Positions 46,399 to 57,389 of a DNA stretch of 64,000 bases are shown piece after piece; position 1 is the first letter of the stretch; every line of letters begins with the position of its first letter. The DNA is from Allantophomopsis cytisporea. Its lineage: Eukaryota; Ascomycota; Leotiomycetes; Phacidiales; Phacidiaceae. The translations under genes and the position numbers were made by a program. The notes beneath the pieces are model-generated. The model searched no databases. It saw only the letters and a list, made by a program, of their open reading frames with translations, and was not told the DNA's origin. The stretch spans positions 744,001 to 808,000 of the forward strand of contig CP103037.1 of the NCBI GenBank assembly GCA_024752435.1, read 5' to 3'.

Positions 46399-49356
46399 TC
46401 AAAACCCACCGCCCAAGTCCATGAACCTCGACATACCGTCAACGTCCATGCCAATACCACTTTCACCATACATGGCACTTTCGCCATCCATAGCAGTCTC
46501 GAAATCGAAGAATGCGTCAAGATTGTAATCTTCGCCACCAAAGCCAATACCACCCATGCCGCTCCCTAGTCCCAAGCCACCACTAAATGGTTCAATTGGT
46601 ACTTGCAACTTCGCCGATTCACTAGCCGGTGGGCTGTTAACATGCTGGTGTGCGGAGTTTTCGGTGGCATCAGTAATACTATTGATTTGAGGCTCATTCA
46701 GTATTGACGCAGGGGGTTCCACACTGTTTCTGACCGAATCTGGTTTCCATGGATCAAAAGTCGCACCTTCGACACCTCCGAAGCCCGTTTGAACTTCTTG
46801 CATTTGGAGATCCGCTGGTGGAGTCTTGTACAACTTTTCTGCGCTTCTTGTTGTGTTCTCCCTTACTTCGTCCACAGCTCCGTTTGTCGTTCGCTCTTCA
46901 GACTGGAGTACGTTACTGCGCTTTTCGAAGTTGAATGATACATCAATATTTGCCTTGCGAATGGCTGCCATCAGGAACTGTGTCGCGTAATCGGCTGCAG
47001 CATAGTTATCCCTCAAGCGTTCGAGAATTTGCATGCAAATACAGAAACCTTCACGAGCCTTCTCTCTCACAACACCGTTGAACGATTTGATATCCAGGAG
47101 GTGAATGATGATAGCAGGTAGGAGGACAGTCACTCCTGTTGTAGGGAGATAGCGCTCGAGATTGAACCGATGGAGGTCTTCGCATATGCGGGTGATTCCT
47201 TGGGATGCTTCTGAAACGCGCTTACGAGAGTCATCGTTGACAGGTGTAGCTGCTGGGGTTGCTGGAGATGGGAGGACTTGAGGACGATGAAGGGCCGAAA
47301 GTGTAGTATAGTATATCATATGCAAGAGAGATTTCTGCACGGCTGTTGTGGTGTGTCCATGTAAGATGTCCGTCTTATTGGGTGGAATGTATTTGCAACA
47401 AGGGTCGAGGTCCGCTACCCATTCTTCCAACATTCGACTACAGGCTTCGACTTCGCCTTGTTGTTCAATTCTCTTCTTTGGGAACAACATGACGGACGAG
47501 CTACCGCCGTGGTGTGTCTGCATTCCTTGGTCTTTGATAAGGACCGAATACTGCGCGGTAAGGACTTGACTAATGATCAGGCAGAGTTTGGCTTTGGCTA
47601 CACAAAGATGGGCCAATTCCTTCTGCTTACCCACATCCCGAACGAAGGTGAACTTCTTAGGTATAATATCGTTACCTTCGATTAGAGTGCCACCTTCAAA
47701 ATCCAATAACGAGAGCATTGGTACATCGTAATCTTCGTCCTTTATTCGTGTGGGGCGTCTCATACCCAATGCAACAAGCCGATCTCGCATAAAACATGAC
47801 CACCATATTCTTTTCCATAGCATTTTTCTTCTGTTGTCCATATTTGAAGTCTCGGGGTTGCGGTGAAGTCCTATGGTATGTGAAAGAGAGATTGCTACAC
47901 CCATCCAGTGCCAAGTATCCTTCTGATCATCTGGTGTTTCATACCAATATGTCATCAGTAGTAGGGCTTGAACAAGAGCGACCCGATCAATCTCATAATC
48001 AAAATCGTAGAGAAGCTACAAAATATTAGTCCGTGTTCTATGTCGAGGGTTCGGAGTTCTTACTCTTGCTTTCTGGAAGAAAGCTCTGCGGGCAGCTTTT
48101 CGAGTCTCGTATCCCATTTCTTGGAGGTATTTCATATCGATAAAAGCGGACCCAGCAAACATGACAGCTTGAAAAAGGAACAAACTCAATTGACCCTTTG
48201 AGGCATCATTGACGTAGACAATATTTAAAAAATCAAATAATTCAAGGAGAGGCATATATGGATGTACAAACTCCACATAATTTCCCAAAAGTTCGTTTCG
48301 AAATCGCTCTTCGGGAATCGACAGGGCGCCCTTCTTACGCAGGTATGCTATATCGTCGCTGTTTATCCGAGCAGGCAGCGGCTTAATGTATGCTGGCAAT
48401 ATTCGGTTGAAGATATCGGGGTTTGCTGGTGGTGAACATGATAATGTTCGCGTAGCTGCTAAGTCGCCATGCATCGATACAGTATTCAAGAGGCCATTTA
48501 ACGCGTCAGGACGCGCACCCAGGAGACTTGCCCTGTGCTGTCGTTCAGCTTGGCGTGAGTTTTGGTTTCGATCTAGGTTTTATCAGTACTAATTCCTCAA
48601 GTGTTCGTCAAGCTAGAAACTTACATAGGAAGTGTTCCTCATGAGGTTCGGTGTATGTATCTGTGACTTCGTGACCGGAAGATACGGAACCACTACTGTA
48701 ACGATGCTGTTCCCTCGCACTTGCATTATAATTAATATCCTTGAAATTTGGCAGAGGACGTTGTGGGGTAGCAATGTTGCCATTTGTGATTGGCGCTCGC
48801 GGAATATTTCTTGGTGGTAGCTTTTGACCAGGAATTGGCACTGGGCCACGGGGGACTCTCCTGTAAAACAGTCAGTTAATCAATGACAATTGCCAGATAG
48901 ACCCATAGTGTTGAGGCAACATGTTTGCCTGACTTACGGTCGTCGTCGGTTGTTCGCTGGTATGACACATTCTGCACCCGACCATTCGCAATTCCCACAA
49001 GGACTTAGTGGCTGACCGTTATGGTCAATTCCTTTGAGCACGACATCACAACGCACTTTGCGACCTCGACAAACGGAGCAAGAGTATGAAGATCTTTGGG
49101 CAACTTTTCGACCAGCAGAATTCACCTTCGTTCCGTTGGCGTTATCATCGACAGAGCCGTCTCGAGGTTGTGAGGTGCTGGTCCTTCTGTCCGAGGGATT
49201 GGTTCCATTGGTACTCGTGCCGTTTTGTTTTGGTGCATTTGAAGTTGAAGGGGAAGAAGTTTCTTCTGACGCTTTTTGTTGCTGTATCTGTGATATCTGA
49301 TTTGGCTCTGAAGGCAGAGCAGAGGGTTGTTGAGTTGAAGGAGAAGCGGACGTCAT
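46399..49356 (-). CDS. Zn2Cys6 transcription factor, CTF1-beta/FarB-like
   Basis: Four exons (49356-48938, 48860-48625, 48572-48064, 48015-46399) give 926 aa. The binuclear zinc cluster is SYSCSVCRGRKVRCDVVLKG with CGNC and C further on, preceded by a low-complexity Ser/Gln/Thr N-terminus. The fungal-specific transcription factor domain follows, with LLYDFDYEIDRVALVQALLL, MTYWYETPDDQKDTWHWMG and RIWWSCFMRDRLVALGMR, near-diagnostic of cutinase transcription factor 1-beta and FarB-type regulators. These control fatty-acid and cutin-monomer use by binding CCTCGG. The C-terminus is acidic and Gly/Met-rich, as in activation domains. The window's peroxisomal hydratase gene has a CCTCGG site in its promoter. 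FarA/FarB/CTF1 subtype is likely, target set unproven. Confidence 0.86.
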
Positions 49357-50200
49357 TGTTCAGGCTTTGTGCATAACCAATGGAAGTCAATGTAATAATT
49401 ATCGGAGAGCGGAAGATGGATTTTGCGAGGCGAGGAAGCCCATATGCATAAATCACTTAGGAAGCGAAAAGTAAGATGGTATGAGACGAGGTGAGTGAAT
49501 GCGTCTATGTACAATCATGTACAAATTACTCTCGAGACGATCCAAATTGAGAGATTTCTTAAGAAGTTTGGAGATGTTTGTATGAAGAGGGAGTTTAAGT
49601 CGAGGTGTGTAGCTAGGAGACGGCTACAATCGAAAGTACCGGCCGGATTAACTTGAACGGCAGGGGGTTGACAGAGGAATAACAAGCATATATCGATAAA
49701 ACGCAATGCGAAGTGGAAACCCTTTCTCTAAAAGGTGGGTTTAAAACAGACAGCCAGCCACAAATGCTGTAATAGATGGACGGATGAATCGGTAGAAATT
49801 TAAGGTGAGTCTTAATTAGGTGAGATAAAAATATGGGGAGATCAGACGGGAGGAGGGGAAGATCGAAGAAAGATAGAGGAGAAGGGGAAGGGGAAGAGGA
49901 GGAAGGGGAAGAGGAGGAAGAGGAAGAGGAAAGGAAGAAGGAAGTGGAAGAGCAAGTGGAACTAGATTCAAGTGAATAAGTGAGTAAGTGAGTAAACATT
50001 AATACAATAAAATGACAGACTCTTTGGTCGGGGATGGATGGAAGGATGGATGGATTTGGCGGTTTTGAATGGCAGTTGACGGGCAGCGTCACGAGCATAT
50101 CGCCCACACAAATACCGACAAGGACTCCCCGCCCAGGGAGGACCACCTCATCATCAACACCAGCCCCAATGATAGAAACTACGTATTACTGTACTCACAC
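49357..50200. promoter_or_regulatory. Upstream region of the FarB-like gene
   Basis: This region upstream of the leftward regulator gene contains a pure purine run of 70 nt (49875-49944; pyrimidine on the gene's strand) about 520 nt before its ATG. It also holds GGATGGAT and GTGAGTAA short repeats. Long CT-rich leaders are common in fungal regulatory genes. The open frame across the tract is Ser/Pro low-complexity and is rejected. Confidence 0.45.
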
Positions 50201-52175
50201 AGTTAGGGATAAAAATAAAAACAAAAATAAAAATAAAAGACCTCAAAGATCCTATCTACACCACAAGTTTATGCACTTCATCCCAAGCTTGTGTTACTCT
50301 ATTACCCATTCAGACCAGTATCCAATGCTCCGTGGCGATTCATCTAACACAATGATTCTTACACCGCAGAATCATTGATTCAATGATTCAAGAGCCTTTC
50401 CTTACTCATCCCCTTCACATGAAAGCATAAAGTCCTTGACTAAGTATTCTACAGCTATGACACTGCAAATACACTTTCCGTCTTTTCTTTTTTCCTCCCA
50501 TTCGTAAATTAAATTAGTATTGACATTCGGAGGCCTTCCCAAGCAAATCAGAGCTCACGAGGAACAGCACTCGGGGCACATCATCGCACTAATCCCCATG
50601 ATTTGATCCACCATGAAAAAAGCCAAGTTTTATGTTTTTGTTCGCAGTAGCCTTTAAGAGACAAGCTCGCCGAGCGAGTCGATGCCGTTAATCCACCGCA
50701 AGGGGCATGCGTGCGTGATCTCCACAAATGCAGATAGATACATAGAGTACATGAGTACAAGTACATACATACATATTTACTTTAGAAAGAAAGGCATAGG
50801 CACAAGTGCAGTGAGTGATCCACTTGCTCCCCTCACGACATTCTATGAAATCATGGCAATAACATGGATGCGAGAGGAATATCAAAGAGGCACAGAGATT
50901 AAATTCGCTCAAGGACGATCTACGTACGTATATATCCGTACGGGAAAGGGATCTTTGATATCTACTATGGTCAAGAGGTAATCCATATAAACACAACTAG
51001 AATAAGTACAGGTACATATCCACATACCACTGTACATGCATTCATATTGCGTGTGACTTTCCACTATTGTACTCCCGTTTCTATCTCCGAAATATCTCCC
51101 GTGGCACCCTCTTCTTGTCGTTGTATCGAACTAAAAGATCGATGACAGCATCCTCATACTGGAACACCACCAATACCCCAGAATTCGTATGATTCCAGCA
51201 CAAGAATTGACTAGAATATGAGTCCACAGAATAGGATCGAATAGTCGAAGGCACATCAACTTTCGACCAAACTGTCGTCCATGCAGCAATCATCCAAATG
51301 ATCATCAAGCCATCGACGATGCGCCAGTCCAGTCAAGTCTTTCTACCTACATCCAGGAAAACCTCGAGCAGATTGGAATCGGAGTTGCGGAGTATTATCA
51401 AGCAAACATCTCTAGAACATAGAGAACAAATCTAAAGAAGTCACGCAGCAACCTCCGCACTCAGCCTTCAAACTTACCATGTAAGTAGTCTTCAGCCAGT
51501 GCAAAAGCAGCCCATCTGAAATGAAAATGCCAAGTATCATGAACTCAATTACAAAGAAACTTCCACGCCTCTTGACCATTCATATCATACCTGACACAGT
51601 AGGTGAAGAGACTCAGATACGTAGTACTACCTGTTCGTACGAACTACAGTACCTTACCTATTTGCGTTGTTGCAAACTCAGAAACCCACAGACTGGCCCA
51701 AACCTTTCCAATCTACTCTAGTCACTTCGTAAGCATCAACAAGGTGTCAGGACCCGCTTCGCCCCAGTCTCCCCCAGAAGATGGCGTTTTCCAGGCCATA
51801 GCAGCCGTCGCTCAAGCGCAGAGGGCACCAAAGTACGCACCACCCTCCAGCGGGGATGATCGGGAAGAACCGTCTTCCCCACGATCCTCTCCCCGCAAAA
51901 TCCTCGTTGAGAGTCGGGACCATGATCAAGGGGTAAAGCACGACGATGCCATATCAAACACAAACACACAAAAAAGATATTCACACGGGAAAGGAATGGA
52001 GTGTAGGTTTAGCTTTGGTTCTCCGCATCTTCACAATCGGGTTATCTCGCCGCGCATTTGTTGACGCGCACTGTTGCAATCTCTTGCCATGCTGGTGCTT
52101 GCTTTGATGGAGCATCCGTCGGACTCGACTTCACAGACCATTGCCCCACCAAAAGCCGGGGGCGGCCCCGTAGAA

Positions 52176-52203
52176 TATGTACACAGTACATGCTGTGTAC
52201 ATA
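52176..52203. repeat. 11-bp perfect inverted repeat
   Basis: TATGTACACAG, a six-base spacer TACATG and CTGTGTACATA form a perfect stem. It lies in a gene-poor region, so its function (hairpin, protein site or chance) is unknown. Confidence 0.6.
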
Positions 52204-52787
52204 CCTCCCGCCCTCCCGATGCGCACAGTACGAGGCGGGGCGGATCCGGGTCAGTCTCAATGCAACGCTTCCTCACCGATGATCAGACTGGACGAGACAG
52301 ACACAGTATCAATTCTTCATATCGACTCTGTGATTTCTAGTGACTGAAATATCTCTTCCCAAGCGGCCTCTTCAACGATATTTTATTCTCTCTTCAAATG
52401 TCGGTTGATTGATAGCCACTTGTGCAGATAAATACTATCGAAAGATAACACACCACCGGATGCATCTTGCCTCAAAAGATCGTTGTCCTGCATGGTCAGT
52501 CAACCTGTAAAACATTACCCTTGTAAAGTGGTCGCACCAGTAGCGGCATCTATGCCGGTATTTAATGATCTTTACACGTGACTGCTGATAAGGTGAGGTG
52601 TCGCATCGCACGGGATTCAATGCGCTCAGTTTGGAATGTGTATTCAACTCATAGCTGATTGGTTGTCGCACAGAGATAGAAGCTCTTTGAGATGTTCTAT
52701 GGCTTCTATAACACATGATGTGCGCGTGCACAGTTTGCAGTTCCTAATTGGGAAGTGCTGACTTCGATTATCAGAGCCGCAATGATA

Positions 52788-52828
52788 CTACTACTGCTAC
52801 TACTACTACCACTACTACTACTACTACT
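52788..52828 (+). repeat. (CTA)n microsatellite
   Basis: A run of about 13 CTA units, interrupted once by CTG and once by CCA. It is a simple sequence repeat in intergenic DNA. Confidence 0.85.
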
Positions 52829-53195
52829 TAGGTTGATGTGCACGTAATCAACAAAAGGGACTAGTGAGAGTTGGGACAGATTTGAAAACTATGAAACATA
52901 TATGTATACTCTTATTGAATTATGAAAGTAAGTATTGCACAAATTGATATATTCGGCATTTCTACAGAGTATCTACACAACCATCGCTCTCTCCGGATGA
53001 CTCCTAGTTTCTATACAAAATATTCTAGCACACATGTTTCTTCTTAAATCTTCTTCACTATTCAAAGCTTTTCTGCTTCTTTCAAGGGAGTCAAAGAATA
53101 TATATCGTGGATTCGATGGATTGCTAACAATATAACTCATAAATCATCTAAGTGGGGCCGATCGCTCAAATACACAACGCAACACCAGTCATACG

Positions 53196-54176
53196 TTACA
53201 GACTGAACTCAACCTTCAAAGCCGCCGCGGTACCCTCCTTGATAGCCGCTCTTTTCTCCTCAGTAAGCGGCTTCAATGGACGTCTCGGGTTACCACCATA
53301 ACCATAATATTCCTGAATAGCGCCCTTGGTGCCCGCAATAGCCGCCTTAGTAAGGACCCAGTCGCCAGTACTGAGAACCTTCTGCAACTTCTCACTCTCT
53401 TCCTTCTTTCCCTCGGCCCAAAGATTCCAGACTTTAACACACAATTTCGGCATAACATTTGCACCACCAGCAATGATGCCAGAGCCGCCGGAGACCAGCG
53501 TCTGAGTTGTGAAATCGCAAATACCACCAAACGCCATGTAACCGGAGCCCTTATCAAAGGGTGTAGTCGCATTGGTGGCAGCCGCCACACGCGTCAACTT
53601 GCCCGTGCTGCCGCAGGTGAATTTCGTGCCGACGATATTCGGGTGTTTAGCGAGCTTGATGAGGAAATCCGAATCCAAGTCGATACCTGCAACAGCACCT
53701 GGGTAGTTGTATATAATAATAGGCAGCGGAGAGCTGTCTGCCACGGCGGTGTAATAACCATAAATGGCGTCCTCGTCCATCAAACCTCGGAAGTACGATG
53801 CAGGGAGAAGCAGCACATAGTCTGCGCCAGCGGATTGCGCCGCTTTACAGGCGATGATCGTGCCGCGTACAGATCCTTCACTTGCACCGGCAATGATGGG
53901 CGTAGATGTGAACCCTGCTTCGTCAAGGGCTTCGCGTGTGGCCTTAGTGACGGCAAATTTCTCTTCGTTCGATAGGTGCACTGCTTCGCCGTTGGAGCCC
54001 ATTGTCACGAGACCAACGAGTCCAGCTTGCACGAGACGGACTGCGTGTTTCTTAACAGTTGGGATATCTACATCTTCGGTTTCTGGGTCGAAGAAGGTCA
54101 TCGTCGGAGCATAGATTCCTGGAGGAAGCGCTCTGCGCTGTGCGGAATGGCTAGTGGTGCCGTTTGTTTCTGTCAT
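53196..54176 (-). CDS. lga1: L-threo-3-deoxy-hexulosonate aldolase (LGA1/GaaC)
   Basis: A single-exon gene of 326 aa (start ATG at 54176; the upstream in-frame TTG is not used). It is a DHDPS/NAL-family TIM-barrel class I aldolase. Family motifs are GSNGEAVHLSNEEK, YNYPGAVAG (catalytic Tyr) and IVGTKFTCGSTGK, whose Lys should form the Schiff base. It is closest to fungal L-threo-3-deoxy-hexulosonate aldolase, the third step of galacturonate catabolism, yielding pyruvate and L-glyceraldehyde. The divergent neighbour encodes the first-step reductase, which strengthens the call. Cytosolic, no targeting signal. A related 4-hydroxy-2-oxoglutarate aldolase function would be the alternative. Confidence 0.9.
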   Translation of the reverse strand: MTETNGTTSHSAQRRALPPGIYAPTMTFFDPETEDVDIPTVKKHAVRLVQAGLVGLVTMGSNGEAVHLSNEEKFAVTKATREALDEAGFTSTPIIAGASEGSVRGTIIACKAAQSAGADYVLLLPASYFRGLMDEDAIYGYYTAVADSSPLPIIIYNYPGAVAGIDLDSDFLIKLAKHPNIVGTKFTCGSTGKLTRVAAATNATTPFDKGSGYMAFGGICDFTTQTLVSGGSGIIAGGANVMPKLCVKVWNLWAEGKKEESEKLQKVLSTGDWVLTKAAIAGTKGAIQEYYGYGGNPRRPLKPLTEEKRAAIKEGTAAALKVEFSL

Positions 54177-54434
54177 TGTGATATATGCTGGTCGAAGAAT
54201 GCAGGTATAGAGATATCCAGAGAAGGAGAACGAGGCTGTAGACGACAAATATATTAAGGAAAGAGGGATGTTCGGAGACCGAGATCAAGTAGCCGCTTCT
54301 CGGATGGCCTATCTAAATCGAGAGCCATCTTACCTAGGTCTTACCTCCCACGGGAAAGTGTTTGCTTTCATCTTCCGAAACTTAGTCTAACACAATATGT
54401 GGGGGATGCGAGTGTCAGATTCGGCCTGGCTATT

Positions 54435-54441
54435 CCACCAA
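54435..54441 (+). promoter_or_regulatory. CCACCAA element (GaaR-type)
   Basis: This CCACCAA lies 259 nt upstream of the aldolase ATG. It agrees with the CCNCCAA-type galacturonate-responsive element known from Aspergillus and Botrytis. Binding is inferred from the motif and gene context. Confidence 0.5.
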
Positions 54442-54757
54442 CAGTGTTACCTTCTTTATTTTCTCGATCAGTCTCACCATCTTTCTGTTGAGTAGCCAAT
54501 GTTCAATCTGATAGCAGATAGCGAGATCATTGCCGTTTCTCCGTTTCATCTCTTGATCTGAAGCCTTCCATAGGTCACCCAGTTAGATATCTGAATCTTC
54601 TTGATACGTAGTGCACCGATATGCTTCATGATACATTGTCCAAGGCAGGTCAAACATCCAGGAAGGTGAAGATGCCGCATAACATGTAAGGGTCGGTACA
54701 ACGTGGTCCTGAGGTGACGACCTGAAATCGGCATTTGAGTGATGGAAGTTGATTTCT

Positions 54758-54764
54758 CCACCAA
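54758..54764 (+). promoter_or_regulatory. CCACCAA element (GaaR-type)
   Basis: A second copy in the context TCTCCACCAATG, midway between both genes (about 580 nt from one start and 640 nt from the other). Its flanks (TCCACCAAT) match the fuller published consensus better than the first copy. Confidence 0.55.
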
Positions 54765-55400
54765 TGATAGATTACCGGTGCTTGCCATTCTCCACAGATT
54801 CTTAGTGTGGGGGTAGACTCCGAAGATCTGACGGCGGGGTTGATTGTTCCCATAGTGCCCATTATTTATCCAAAGGTTGGCGCGGGGCAAAGCACCCCGA
54901 ATAATCATTTAATTGATCATTCACACTGAAGCTCAAGCTGATAAGTGATTGTATTGGATCAATGCCAAATATCTGAACAATGTATATTGCATTCTTGGCC
55001 TATAGATTAGAGACGGAAGAATAGGATTCTTATGTATCGCAGGGAGAGGAGACTGGTCAAGTGTGAAGTAGCAGTACGTCGATTGTTGCGTGATGCTATC
55101 CATTCCTCTATGGAGGGGTCAATGTTGGGGTTTTAGGCGGTAAAATATGGCAATTCCCCTCTGTGACGATTGTTTATCCGTCAAGCGCCAGTTAGAGTGC
55201 TTTACGATTTGGATAGCCGGCGCTGCTGGAGCTGCCGTGATACTAGCACTTTTCCATAATTCCCAAGGCCTTCCTTCTTTCTTCTCAATTCTTACACTCT
55301 TTCTGGTTGAGACGATAGTGATAAATTCCCCAAGAACGTCGGCAGTGTTATTGAATTAACCTTCACATTATTCGATTAGGTACAATCTTCTACGGCCAAG

Positions 55401-56784
55401 ATGTCTGAAATACCCGTGATTTCAAAGTCCAAGGTTGGGCCGGTTAATGTTCTCATGGTACGTCAATGATTGTAGAATTGAGCAAAGATTACTCATTAAA
55501 ACATTTAAGGTTGGCACTGGAGAATATACCACCGGGTTTGTAGGAACAGGAGGTTCGCAATCTGACAAGAAAGTCGGCGTAGTAGGCCTCACCTTGTTTG
55601 ATCTGCGCCGACGAGGAAAAGTAGGGAAATTGAGCATGGTAGGAACATCAGGAAACAAATTCCCCGCAATCAGTAAAACTTTCTTCAATTCCCACTCGGC
55701 TTCTTACAGAAGCTAACTTCAAGCAGGAGAACATCTTCATAAGAACATTTCCCAAGTCTACAACAATCTCGACACCTCTTTTGACTCATATCCAGCCAAC
55801 GATGTCCGAGATGGAGATGCCTACAAAACTGCCATTGATGCGCTTTCTCCTGGCGATGCCATTACCATTTTTACTCCAGATACAACCCATTATCCTATTG
55901 CCCTCTATGCCATTGAGCGCGGTATTCATGTGCTCATCACCAAGCCAGCCGTGAAGACACTGGAACACCACCAAGCCCTCTTAGCAGCAGCCAAAAAGCA
56001 CAAGGTATTTGTGTTTATTGAACACCACAAGCGCTTCGACCCCGCATATGCGGATGCTCGCCATAAGGCCAAGAGTCTCGGCGATTTCAATTACTTTTAT
56101 TCGTATATGTCGCAGCCGAAATTTCAGCTCGAGACATTCAAGGCATGGGCCGGTGTTGACTCCGACATCTCGTACTATCTCAACAGCCACCACGTCGATA
56201 TCTGCGAAAGTATGGTCCCTGGCTACGTACCGATCAAAGTATCAGCCAGCGCCAGCAAAGGTGTAGCAGCTAGTTTGGGCTGTGATCCCAGAACAGAAGA
56301 TACAATTTCGCTACTCGTACACTGGCAGAAGATTTCAGAACCAGAGAAGAAGGCCACTGCCGTGTACACGGCGTCTTGGACCGCTCCACAGAAAGCTGGA
56401 ATCCACAGCAATCAGTACTTCCATTACCTGGGTGCGACGGGTGAGATTCGTGTCGATCAAGCGAAGAGAGGATATGAGGTTGCTTCTGATGAGGCCGGTC
56501 AGAATGTCTGGTTCAACCCATTCTATATGCGCTATGCACCTGACGAGGAAGGCAATTTTGCTGGCCAGACTGGTTATGGTTATATTTCGTTTGAGAAGTT
56601 TATCGATGGTATCCAGGCTTTCAAGGAGGGCAGAGCCAGTCTTGAGGACCTGGATAAGAGGGGGTTGCCTACATTGAGGAATACAGTTGCTACTACAGCT
56701 ATTCTTGAAGCTGGGAGACGTAGCTTGGATGAGGAAAGGGAAATTGGTATTAAGGTCGAGGGTGAGGTCTGGAGCTTGGTGTAG
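55401..56784 (+). CDS. gaaA: D-galacturonate reductase (GaaA/Gar2-like)
   Basis: Three exons (55401-55457, 55510-55672, 55727-56784) encode 425 aa. It is a Gfo/Idh/MocA-type NAD(P)H oxidoreductase: VNVLMVGTGEYTTGFVG cofactor motif at the N-terminus (joined across intron 1), then GLTLFDLRRRGK, SMVGTSGNKFP, GDAITIFTPDTTHYPIAL, HVLITKPAVKT (the EKP-like lysine motif) and EHHKRFDPAYADAR. These phrases are nearly identical to those I know from fungal D-galacturonate reductase GaaA/Gar2, which reduces D-galacturonate to L-galactonate. The partner aldolase is divergent. Cytosolic, no targeting signal. The middle step enzyme (L-galactonate dehydratase) is not in this window. Confidence 0.92.
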
Positions 56785-57389
56785 GTTCTGCTTCTATGAT
56801 GATGGGTTTACTGTTGTGAATATTATACCATCTCGGGATTATATACTCAATGTTCGGCAGTCTGTGATCTCTTTACAAGAGTACTGTATCATGATGTTGC
56901 TGTAGAGAGCTTGGAGGTTAGTGAAACATTCTTATCACAACCTTAAACATTTTTTTCTGTGTAGCATGACTTTCGTACCATATACGCATGTATTTGGAGA
57001 AAGTACATATATCAATAAATCAGGACTCTGAAAATAAGGTAGAAGCTCGTGAACCGAATTGCATATTCACGTCAAAATAAGCAGTATCCATATTGAAATT
57101 GTAAATCTATATCAAGCTAGAATTTGAAAAATGACTAGTTCTGTTGGTAGCTATGTTGATATGGGAGCAATAATTGTATATATAGAGAGAAATATGAACA
57201 ACGTTTCTGTACCGAACTTCAATAGCAGAGTATTTACCTTCTCAAAATCTACAGAAGGGATATTTGGAAGACGTGCAGATTTTCGGTGACACTTGAAAAG
57301 AAGTACTAGATATTACAGGGAAAAATCGAAAAATGTGTCTGGACCACATAGATTCATTTGTCTATGACCTATTCTTTGATATCTAGAAC
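56785..57389. other. Intergenic, convergent 3' ends
   Basis: The reductase gene and the ARC1 gene converge here. AT-rich and without other features. Confidence 0.5.

Larger units (their letters stand above)
50201..53195. other. Gene-poor 3.0 kb region
   Basis: No coding frame with family features, although several frames of 60-150 aa exist. It contains an AAAAATAAAAAC-type run near 50210, an 11-bp inverted repeat at 52176-52203, and a CTA trinucleotide repeat at 52788-52828. It may hold non-coding RNA or lineage-specific genes that I cannot support. Confidence 0.4.
54177..55400. promoter_or_regulatory. Shared promoter of the galacturonate genes
   Basis: A 1,224-nt divergent promoter between the aldolase and reductase genes. 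It holds two CCACCAA elements (54435-54441 and 54758-54764), the type of site reported for the galacturonate activator GaaR, and a TACCTAGGT palindrome at 54331. A 70-aa hydrophobic open frame at 55147-55359 is not supported. Confidence 0.6.

Noticed and set aside
49613..50146. 177-aa minus-strand frame
   Set aside because: Its core is a Ser/Pro run made by the polypurine tract; low complexity rather than protein.
51603..52064. 153-aa plus-strand frame
   Set aside because: It begins at GTG, lacks an ATG and has only low-complexity Ser/Pro content.
55147..55359. 70-aa hydrophobic frame in the galacturonate promoter
   Set aside because: It begins with ATG but sits inside a conserved-type divergent promoter and shows no family features; chance is likelier.
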